Positions 1-5,619 of a DNA stretch of 8,295 bases are shown piece by piece. Position numbers and translations under genes: made by a program. Positions within the stretch are counted from its first letter, which is position 1; each line of letters starts with the position of its first letter. The notes below the pieces were generated by a model that saw nothing but the letters and a program-made list of their open reading frames with translations, did no database searches and was not told where the DNA came from. Origin of the DNA: an uncultured Bacilli bacterium (GTDB taxonomy: Bacteria > Bacillota_I > Bacilli_A > RF39 > UBA660); NCBI GenBank assembly GCA_947623855.1, contig CANQHW010000050.1:1-8295 (forward strand). The letters run 5' to 3'.

Positions 1-193
1 TAACAGTAACTTGAACACCTTTATAATAACCTGTATACCCTAACATATTTCTAACATGTGTAACCTCTTTAGCATCCTTTAAAAACTTCTCTGCTATATA
101 CTTTGCTCTTAAAGGATCTCCAGGCATTAATACTACCTTAGCAATCTCTCCTACTTTAGCATTAATATGTACCGGTTCTTTAGGTAAAGCCAT
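1..193 (-). CDS. deoD: purine nucleoside phosphorylase DeoD, N-terminal part (runs off the window)
   Basis: The first 64 codons of a DeoD-type (hexameric, NP-I family) purine nucleoside phosphorylase are visible. The enzyme splits purine (deoxy)ribonucleosides with phosphate to give the free base and (deoxy)ribose-1-phosphate, in cytoplasmic purine salvage. The reading starts MALPKEPVHINAKVGEIAKV and continues with the family hallmark VLMPGDPLRAKYIAEKFL, where GDPLR includes the Gly and Arg of the phosphate site. The NMLGYTGYYKG segment then follows, as in Bacillus and E. coli DeoD. The ATG at 193-191 is chosen because a GAGGAGG ribosome binding site (201-207) lies just upstream and the N-terminus aligns with the family. 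The C-terminal three quarters lie outside the window. The gene has its own promoter and is separated by a terminator from the surface-protein gene before it, so it is probably transcribed independently. Family assignment is secure. Confidence 0.95.
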   Translation of the reverse strand, partial: MALPKEPVHINAKVGEIAKVVLMPGDPLRAKYIAEKFLKDAKEVTHVRNMLGYTGYYKGVQVTV

Positions 194-216
194 ATCTATT
201 CCTCCTCTATATTAAT

Positions 217-247
217 ATTATACAACTATCTGTTAAAGTTATGTAAA
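217..247 (-). promoter_or_regulatory. putative promoter of deoD
   Basis: Reading the minus strand, a perfect TATAAT (-10, positions 217-222) is preceded by TTTACA (-35, 242-247, five of six matches to TTGACA) with a 19-bp spacer. The long spacer makes this a moderate promoter by sequence. It lies between the upstream terminator hairpin and the deoD ribosome binding site, which supports independent transcription. Confidence 0.5.
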
Positions 248-286
248 TAAACAAAATATAGTTGACATCTTTATGTCAACTATATT
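244..286 (-). terminator. intrinsic terminator after the 485-aa surface protein gene
   Basis: A perfect 14-bp inverted repeat (255-268 with 273-286, loop of 4 nt) starts 7 nt past the TAA stop of the 485-aa gene. On the minus strand it is followed by the T-rich run ATTTTGTTTATTT. This is a classical Rho-independent terminator and separates that gene from deoD. Confidence 0.85.
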
Positions 287-293
287 GTCAATA

Positions 294-1751
294 TTAAGCT
301 ACTATGATATATGGATTACCACTACTTCCATCACCTTCCCCGCTCGAGATCATGGTGTTGGATGTCAGATATAAGGACGGGCGCACGGCACGCGTATTTC
401 GCGGATTGTCAGTGCTAACAGTTCCGGACGTACCGACACGGAAACTATTCCAGGTGTGAGATGAAGCCGGCGTAAGGGTAACTTGACCCTTACTTGAATC
501 ATACAACCAATCATTCCCCGCGCAATCTTTTTTATAATCTCCACTATTCCATCCATATAATTTATAATTTAAACATTGGTCTCTTGTGTATGTTCCTATT
601 CCACTTCCTTTTCCTCCGGTGGCATATCCATAATCACTTGGGTACATAAGTCCAATCTTTCCTATCCAATAAGTTTTTCTTCCTGTATATACGTTTGTAT
701 CTCTTTCATATTTATAAGATGTTACTGCTGTGGCATTTTGATAATAGTTTTCTGCACTTGATGTACTTGATAATCCTCCTAATTTCCATTTTACGGTTTC
801 GATCATACTTTTTGTTGGTCCAGTATTATCACCTTTTAATCCCTCTGTACTAAATTTACAATCTATTGTTCCACCATCTGATACAGTTGCTCCATCACTA
901 GTTGCTCCGGAACACTTACCATCTTTTCTATCCCAATATAAACTTCCTGTTGCTCCACTTGCATTTAATTCGTGTGAACTATATCCTGGGTTTAATAACA
1001 TCATTAATCTTGAATCAGTCCAGTCATTACTTCCCAAACTTGAATCTGATGATCCCTTTCCACTTGGTTTGTTATCAAATACATAATAATTAGGTAATGG
1101 TTCTTTTCTTATGATTTTGACTAAGTTTTGTTTCCCTTTACTTTCGGTTTCGACATTATTCATAAGTCCGATAATCCGCCATTTCTCACAATGTTGACTA
1201 GCATTATCTTTAGTTAATCCAGAATAAGTATCACAGTTAAACCATATATAATTTTTTACTGTTGCATTAGGTCCATAATATCTCTTATTATTATTTCCAT
1301 CACTTGTGATATCTGATTCCACTAAGTTAGCTAAATATTCATTTAATTGAAGTCCCTTTTTAGTTAGTGTTACAATACATTCACTATTATTAGTAACTTT
1401 AGTTACTTTAAAAGTATTACCAGATCTCGTTATACTTTGATTATTTGAACAACTTACGGCTTCTACTTCATAACCATTATTTGGAGTTATTGTAAAACTG
1501 GTACTGTCTTTCCCTTTTTTTACAGTCTGTTCTGATGGTTCTACACTTCCATTTTGGATACTTGTAGTAATAGCAAAAGAAGGAATTTTAACTTTAGTAT
1601 ATATTATTCTTTTCGAGTATCTTACTTGATAAAATGCATGGGAATACCCTATTACAGCAATTACTAATAAAACAAATGCAATAACAATATATTTGTTTCT
1701 ACTTCCATGTTGGATTTTCTTTAATTCTTTTTCGGGATTAAACTTAAACAT
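294..1751 (-). CDS. membrane-anchored surface protein with hypervariable C-terminal region (candidate DGR target)
   Basis: A 485-aa protein of no named family. Residues 1-20 are short, basic and cytoplasmic. Residues 21-36 or so (YIVIAFVLLVIAVIGY) form one membrane segment, so the rest is probably extracytoplasmic. Residues about 57-131 (GSVEPSEQTVKKGKD, FTITPNNGYEVEAVSC) resemble a divergent InlB B-repeat/Flg_new_2 domain. From about 137 to the end is a domain shared with the protein at 6832-8295, containing NYIWFNCDTYSGLT, WRIIGLMNNVETE, KIGLMYPSDYGYATGG, and the ending AVRPSLYLTSN...GDGSSGNPYIIV. That tail resembles the C-type-lectin/FGE-like (DUF6273-like) surface domains of gut Firmicutes, a resemblance recalled rather than searched. 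Residues 422-454 are hypervariable against the paralogue and encoded by GC-rich DNA, as in diversity-generating retroelement targets. The ATG at 1749-1751 follows AGGTAGG (1762-1768). The gene has its own promoter with a G10 tract and its own terminator, and is probably monocistronic. Ligand unknown. Confidence 0.85.
   Translation of the reverse strand: MFKFNPEKELKKIQHGSRNKYIVIAFVLLVIAVIGYSHAFYQVRYSKRIIYTKVKIPSFAITTSIQNGSVEPSEQTVKKGKDSTSFTITPNNGYEVEAVSCSNNQSITRSGNTFKVTKVTNNSECIVTLTKKGLQLNEYLANLVESDITSDGNNNKRYYGPNATVKNYIWFNCDTYSGLTKDNASQHCEKWRIIGLMNNVETESKGKQNLVKIIRKEPLPNYYVFDNKPSGKGSSDSSLGSNDWTDSRLMMLLNPGYSSHELNASGATGSLYWDRKDGKCSGATSDGATVSDGGTIDCKFSTEGLKGDNTGPTKSMIETVKWKLGGLSSTSSAENYYQNATAVTSYKYERDTNVYTGRKTYWIGKIGLMYPSDYGYATGGKGSGIGTYTRDQCLNYKLYGWNSGDYKKDCAGNDWLYDSSKGQVTLTPASSHTWNSFRVGTSGTVSTDNPRNTRAVRPSLYLTSNTMISSGEGDGSSGNPYIIVA
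334..390 (-). repeat. 57-nt GC-rich constant block, IMH-like, copy 1
   Basis: This block is identical, base for base, to 6872-6928. In coding sense it opens with GCCGTGCGCCCGTCC (13 of 15 G/C), directly after the variable segment, and encodes AVRPSLYLTSNTMISSGEG. The codons used (GCC GTG CGC CCG TCC, later ATC TCG AGC GGG) end mostly in G or C, whereas neighbouring coding sequence mostly ends in A or T. Position and composition match the initiation-of-mutagenic-homology (IMH) end of a DGR variable region. The IMH role is inferred. Confidence 0.65.
391..488 (-). other. candidate DGR variable region, copy 1
   Basis: This encodes residues 422-454 of the 485-aa protein. It aligns without gaps to 6929-7026 but differs at 46 of 98 columns, which fall 21/13/12 in codon positions 1/2/3. 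Conserved columns include the TTC, GTC, TCC GG and GT cores and are mostly C, G or T. Only about nine conserved columns are A. This is what adenine-specific mutagenesis from a shared template with AAC/AAT-type codons would leave. No stop codon is present despite heavy change. The 5' boundary is uncertain: scattered differences continue upstream to roughly 535. Confidence 0.7.
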
Positions 1752-1780
1752 ATATACATAACCTACCTTTATGTATATAT
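1750..1780 (-). promoter_or_regulatory. perfect palindrome enclosing the Shine-Dalgarno sequence of the 485-aa gene
   Basis: Arms 1750-1761 and 1769-1780 are perfectly complementary (12 bp, all but one pair A-T). The 7-nt loop reads AGGTAGG in coding sense, which is the ribosome binding site, and the inner end of the start codon lies in one arm. It could be an operator at the transcription start or, if transcription begins far enough upstream, an RNA hairpin presenting the ribosome site. An ATG in the promoter-distal arm is out of frame (8 nt before the real start). Confidence 0.5.
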
Positions 1781-1809
1781 CATATCAAATGACACCCCCC
1801 CCCCGTCAA
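1779..1809 (-). promoter_or_regulatory. putative promoter of the 485-aa gene with a G10 tract in the spacer
   Basis: On the minus strand TTGACG (-35, 1804-1809, five of six matches) and TATGAT (-10, 1779-1784, five of six, preceded by TGA as an extended -10) are 19 bp apart. The spacer starts with the remainder of a run of ten G (1795-1804), whose first G is the last base of the -35 box. Loss of two G would give the optimal 17-bp spacing. The layout resembles phase-variable promoters in which homopolymer slippage changes spacing. The same TTTGATATGAT string is found at the promoter of the 717-aa gene. Confidence 0.55.
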
Positions 1810-1832
1810 GTACTTTCCGGTGGGCGGGGTGT
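1792..1832 (-). other. GC-rich inverted repeat in AT-rich intergenic DNA
   Basis: Arms 1792-1798 and 1826-1832 (ACACCCC / GGGGTGT) pair perfectly, and a further CCC/GGG (1800-1802 with 1822-1824) pairs across one mismatch. On the minus strand this hairpin follows the 309-aa gene, but only CATTTG comes after it, so it lacks the U-tract of a standard terminator. It overlaps the -35 box and G tract of the next gene's promoter. It may terminate the upstream operon weakly, or act in regulation. The rest of the 1833-1889 gap shows only AT-rich sequence. Confidence 0.4.
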
Positions 1833-1889
1833 AAAATGGTAAGGTAAATTATTTATTTAAATGCACTTTTTTAATATTTAATGTGTCAA

Positions 1890-2819
1890 TTAAATAGAAA
1901 ACTTTAATTCACCATCATAATAAACATCTTTATTATCTTTTATTTCTAAACTACTAATATCTATAATATCTTCTTTATTTAACATAGATCCTACAGATTT
2001 ATTATATAAATATACTTTATTAGCAAAATCTACTAATAGAATATAACTACCTAAATAATTAGCATATTTATAATCTATTTCAATAATTCTCCGAGCATTA
2101 TAATCATATATTTTATATGTATTATTTTCTAAAGTAATAATAGTATTTTCATCATAACTTTTAATTGATTCGGTATAATCGTGAGACATTACCGCATTAG
2201 AGTCATTAATTATTTTCCAATTATTACCATCATATGCGACATAGTAATTACTATCTAGTTTATTAGTTTTATCATCTAAAATATTTTTAAGACCTAAATA
2301 TGCATATTGATAGGGAACAATTAAGTTAGGAAAAGAACCATTTAAATCAATAACGCCCCATAAACTATCATTATTCATAACAATATATCTTTCATTTTCT
2401 AAACCTTTAGTATAGTTTTTGACGCCTTTGAAGGTTCCTACGGTAGAACCTTCTAAGGCATCATATAGAATAGTTTCTTCATTATCCGTTATAAATGCAT
2501 AACGATGATTTATTAAACCAGATAATCTATCAATACTATTATCATTATAATAATCTAATTTATAGTTAGTATCATCAATAGTTTCATAAGCATAATCACA
2601 ATTAGAGCTTTGACAAGTATATGTTCCTACTAAAATATTTTCATCATAAAAGTATAATTTACCTTCAAACTTAAATAATTTATTAACATTACGATCTCGT
2701 ACTTTACCTATTCCATAACCTTCTTTATGATAATAGATACTTAAAGCTGTTAATGGTAGTAAGATAACTAATAAAACAGAATAGACAATCATAGGAATTT
2801 TTTTATTTCTAATACGCAT
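1890..2819 (-). CDS. membrane-anchored WG-repeat-like protein, single module
   Basis: A 309-aa protein with no recognised name. Residues 1-8 are basic, residues about 9-29 are a membrane segment (PMIVYSVLLVILLPLTALSI), and the remainder should be extracytoplasmic. The module opens with GKLYFYDENILVGTYTC. It has a Cys pair (C69, C74) and continues as short beta-strand repeats. One, around residues 152-171 (SLWGVIDLNG then VPYQY), matches the WG beta-repeat pattern of propeller-like folds. The start is set at the ATG at 2819 rather than an in-frame ATG at 2876, because AGGAGGA (2824-2830) lies just before it and the membrane segment then sits at the N-terminus. It overlaps the 3' end of the 717-aa gene by 11 bp, so the two are probably translationally coupled. 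It is a one-module paralogue of that protein. Binding role is only a guess. Confidence 0.85.
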   Translation of the reverse strand: MRIRNKKIPMIVYSVLLVILLPLTALSIYYHKEGYGIGKVRDRNVNKLFKFEGKLYFYDENILVGTYTCQSSNCDYAYETIDDTNYKLDYYNDNSIDRLSGLINHRYAFITDNEETILYDALEGSTVGTFKGVKNYTKGLENERYIVMNNDSLWGVIDLNGSFPNLIVPYQYAYLGLKNILDDKTNKLDSNYYVAYDGNNWKIINDSNAVMSHDYTESIKSYDENTIITLENNTYKIYDYNARRIIEIDYKYANYLGSYILLVDFANKVYLYNKSVGSMLNKEDIIDISSLEIKDNKDVYYDGELKFSI

Positions 2820-4962
2820 TACTTCCTCCTGTATAGACTGATTCCTCATCTTCATAACTACTAGATTTTGTATCAAAGTTATAAGTTTCTAAAGTTTTAC
2901 CTTCGCCATCTAATATAGTTATAGTCCCTTTATCTCCAACAATTGATATTCGTAAATTTTTATTATAATCAGTTACAGATATGGGAATAGTAATACTATT
3001 ATCATCAAATAAAAGAGAATTTCCTTGATAATTTTTAACTCCTAAATTATTATCATCTACATAAACGTAAAAGTTAGTAGTAAGTTTTACATAATCATAA
3101 CCAGTTTTACCAATATCTTTTAATCCTTCTAGATTATATACACGTACTTTATTATTATCAGCAATTAAATAATATTTATCTAAATAATCTAAGATTTTAC
3201 CACTAAATCCTCCTTTAGCAGTACCATCACTACTTAAGACTTCCCATTTCCCATCTTTTAGGGTAATAACATCATTACCGAATCTTTCCATTTTATCAAC
3301 TTTAAAGTTATAATCATTACGATAAGTAGCACTTACACCATTACTTTTTAAAGTAATCATTCCAAACTTACCATCTTTATTTTTAGCTAAGATATTGGTA
3401 TCTGTATTAACATTACCAAAGTTTTCTTTAGTACCAGCATCTACTTCACTATAACTACCTAGTTTCCGTTTATTTTTTAAATCATATAAATAGATAACTT
3501 TGGAATCCGAAGAAGATAAATTAGAATTATCACTAACAAAGACAAAACGATTAAAATAGATAGGAACTAAACCAAAAGAGGTATCACTAGATTTATAATT
3601 ATTAGAAAAATTACTTTGGGTAGCAACATCACAGGTACTAAAGATACCATCACTATTGGTAAAAGTATTTTTATTATCACAAGGATAAGTACCTAGTAAT
3701 TCTTTTTTCTCTTCATCACTATAGAAATATAATTTACCATCAGAGTAACTATAATAATTTTTAGCTTTACTATTTTCGCCTTCTAATAAATCAATGGTTT
3801 TTTCACTATTATCTAGATGAACTACAACAGTATTACCATTAACTTCTAAAGTATAAGGATTTTTTTCTTCAAGTAAGTTATTATCTTTATCATATTTTTT
3901 AGTAGGTTTATAATCTCTAGTATTAAGTTTTATACCTTCTAGGTTATAACCAAAACCTTCATAACTTTTTAAATATAGTTTTTGGTCTTCAATAGATACA
4001 ATAAATTTATCATAAAGGGTAGCATATTCAGCATCTTCTAATAGAGATTTATTTTGATAATCAACAACTTTATAAGCATCACTATTTCTTAAAACTAAAT
4101 AAGAATTATTATACATAACTATTTTATAATCTAATTTACTAGTTAATACTTTACCAGTAAAATCAATTAAATAATAATTAGAGTTTTTACCTACTACTAT
4201 TCGATCAGATTTAAAACTACTTTCATAAGCCATATATTCATAGTTATCAGTAGTAAGAGGAGTAATTTTATTATCTTTTAAACTTACTAAGGTATAATTA
4301 TCATCATTTACAATAACTAATTCTTCATTTACTTTTTTAATATCAGTATAAGTAGCTAGTTCTTTTTCATCTTTTAAATTATATAAAGTTATATCACCAT
4401 CTTTAGCTTCCGGATTATCATAAATAAATATTAAAGAGTCATAATTAATACTTCTTTCTAATAATAACTCATCTTCTTTATATATTTCGGTTTTATTAAA
4501 ATCATCTAAGTTATTACTATAATAAGCAACATAACATAAATCTTCTTCTTTATTTTGACATTCATATTCTCCTAAAACATTATCTTCACTATCATAGATA
4601 ATTAAAGTCCCATTTTTATATGTATAATTACTTTCTTCGATGATTACTTCTTCTTTTGGAGAATCATTTTGAGAGGGTTTCTTTCTTAAAACAAAAAATA
4701 AGATTAACCCAATAATTAGTAGGACGACTACTACACTACTAACTATAATAATTATTTTAGTTTTTTTAGGAAGTTTTTTAAATTTAGTAAGAAGATTTTC
4801 TTTTTTAGGTTTATCTTCTATAGTAAATTCTTTAGTTACTTCTTCACTATCTAAAAATTCGGGATTTTCTATTTCAATTTCTTCTTTTTCTTCTTTTTCT
4901 TCTTTTAATGGTTCTAATTCTGTTAAAGCTCTAGTTTTAGTTAAATCTTTTTCTTTTTCCAT
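2809..4962 (-). CDS. membrane-anchored WG-repeat-like protein, two tandem modules
   Basis: A 717-aa protein with no recognised name. Residues 1-68 are highly charged (Glu/Lys-rich, with an EEKEEKEEIEIE run) and presumably cytoplasmic. Residues about 69-92 form one membrane helix, followed by RKKP. The rest is probably outside. Two homologous modules follow: about 112-400 (GTLIIYDSEDNVLGEYEC, Cys 135 and 143) and about 408-700 (GKLYFYSDEEKKELLGTYPC, Cys 428 and 444). Each continues as a series of short beta repeats such as NYYLIDFTGKVL and KFGMITLKSNG, reminiscent of WG/propeller repeats. The same module occurs once in the next gene. The start at 4962 follows AGAGGTG (4973-4979). A promoter lies in the 51-bp gap and in the end of the preceding gene, though read-through from the hemW operon is also possible. 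No catalytic motif was seen; a cell-surface sensing or scaffold role is only an inference. Confidence 0.85.
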   Translation of the reverse strand: MEKEKDLTKTRALTELEPLKEEKEEKEEIEIENPEFLDSEEVTKEFTIEDKPKKENLLTKFKKLPKKTKIIIIVSSVVVVLLIIGLILFFVLRKKPSQNDSPKEEVIIEESNYTYKNGTLIIYDSEDNVLGEYECQNKEEDLCYVAYYSNNLDDFNKTEIYKEDELLLERSINYDSLIFIYDNPEAKDGDITLYNLKDEKELATYTDIKKVNEELVIVNDDNYTLVSLKDNKITPLTTDNYEYMAYESSFKSDRIVVGKNSNYYLIDFTGKVLTSKLDYKIVMYNNSYLVLRNSDAYKVVDYQNKSLLEDAEYATLYDKFIVSIEDQKLYLKSYEGFGYNLEGIKLNTRDYKPTKKYDKDNNLLEEKNPYTLEVNGNTVVVHLDNSEKTIDLLEGENSKAKNYYSYSDGKLYFYSDEEKKELLGTYPCDNKNTFTNSDGIFSTCDVATQSNFSNNYKSSDTSFGLVPIYFNRFVFVSDNSNLSSSDSKVIYLYDLKNKRKLGSYSEVDAGTKENFGNVNTDTNILAKNKDGKFGMITLKSNGVSATYRNDYNFKVDKMERFGNDVITLKDGKWEVLSSDGTAKGGFSGKILDYLDKYYLIADNNKVRVYNLEGLKDIGKTGYDYVKLTTNFYVYVDDNNLGVKNYQGNSLLFDDNSITIPISVTDYNKNLRISIVGDKGTITILDGEGKTLETYNFDTKSSSYEDEESVYTGGSNAY
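2824..2830 (-). promoter_or_regulatory. ribosome binding site deciding the start of the 309-aa gene
   Basis: AGGAGGA in coding sense lies 4 nt before the ATG at 2817-2819, inside the last codons of the 717-aa gene. It is the best Shine-Dalgarno match available to this gene and fixes the start 19 codons inside the longest open frame. Confidence 0.85.
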
Positions 4963-4995
4963 ATATTTGGAACACCTCTTTATTTTTCTAGAATT

Positions 4996-5024
4996 ATCAT
5001 ATCAAAAAATAAATTAATTATCAA
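4996..5024 (-). promoter_or_regulatory. putative promoter of the WG-repeat gene pair
   Basis: TTGATA (-35, 5019-5024) and TATGAT (-10, 4996-5001) are five-of-six matches with an optimal 17-bp spacer, and the -10 is extended by TGA. The -35 lies in the last codons of the GDPD gene. This suggests the 717/309-aa pair can be transcribed apart from hemW and the phosphodiesterase gene. Confidence 0.6.
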
Positions 5025-5607
5025 TAATATAATAAATATCTTTATCGAAAATTGTAATTTTTTTATTAATACCATAAACAAATACTAAAATATTTTTAGT
5101 ATTAAAGTATTTAATTAATTCGGGAGTTAAAGTAAAATTTAATAAGACGATAAAATCATAATTATCATAGTTTTTATCACTATTTAAGACATAGTTTAAG
5201 ATTCCTAATTTATAATTACCTTTATTAAGTATTAATTTTTCCAGAGGTTTTTTACTAAAACTCATTATATAGATATTTTTATTTTGATATTTATTTAATA
5301 ACTTTTGTAATAAAGTAATATCCATATTAAAATCTTTTATTTCAATTAAAATAATTTTATCAGTTTTAAGTTTTAAGACATCTTCTAATAAGGGTATATT
5401 ATATTTTTTTAATTTAGAATAATTATTTTCTTTAATTAATAAACCATCAATAAAAGGATTATGACAGACAACGATTTTTTTATCTTTACTTACTCTAATA
5501 TCTAACTCAAAGCCCGCGTAGTGGGAAGAATTTATGGCATTTAAAAAAGCTGCCAAGGTGTTTTCTTTTTTGGTATTAGTTGCAGCTCCTCTGTGGGCGA
5601 TAAACAT
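5014..5607 (-). CDS. glycerophosphodiester phosphodiesterase family protein
   Basis: A 197-aa GDPD-family TIM-barrel hydrolase. The family splits glycerophosphodiesters to glycerol-3-phosphate and an alcohol, with a divalent metal. The catalytic set is present: HRG with His5, ENT at 15-17, ELD with Glu34 and Asp36, His49 in VVCHNP, and IEIK with Glu89 and Lys91. No signal peptide or membrane segment is seen, so it is probably cytoplasmic. It is shorter than usual (family members are mostly about 230-250 aa), and the usual C-terminal GI-I-T-D-P strand is reduced to a terminal YYIIDN. The loops around residues 92-130 are compressed. The ATG at 5607 lies 12 nt after the hemW stop, and a GGTGATGG ribosome site adjoins that stop, so it is cotranscribed with hemW. 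Substrate is not determined by sequence. Confidence 0.9.
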   Translation of the reverse strand: MFIAHRGAATNTKKENTLAAFLNAINSSHYAGFELDIRVSKDKKIVVCHNPFIDGLLIKENNYSKLKKYNIPLLEDVLKLKTDKIILIEIKDFNMDITLLQKLLNKYQNKNIYIMSFSKKPLEKLILNKGNYKLGILNYVLNSDKNYDNYDFIVLLNFTLTPELIKYFNTKNILVFVYGINKKITIFDKDIYYIIDN

Positions 5608-5619
5608 AGGCCATCACCA

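Noticed and set aside
255..286. Inverted repeat as a mobile-element end or operator for deoD.
   Set aside because: The stem, small loop, distance from the stop codon and following T-rich run fit a Rho-independent terminator. No second copy or transposase was seen.
365..556. Open frame of 63 codons on the minus strand in another frame, with a similar 66-codon one at 6903-7103.
   Set aside because: Both are alternative frames of the GC-rich variable/constant segments in the two surface genes. The similar length reflects the shared low-stop composition, not a gene. No ribosome site was seen.
1752..1889. Intergenic gap as a possible home for a DGR template repeat or small RNA.
   Set aside because: No stretch resembles the variable or constant blocks. 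The GC-rich part is a short hairpin with a G tract, and the rest is simple A/T sequence.
2820..2876. Longer N-terminus for the 309-aa protein starting at 2876.
   Set aside because: It would overlap the upstream gene by 68 bp and place 28 residues before the membrane segment. The AGGAGGA site points to the ATG at 2819.
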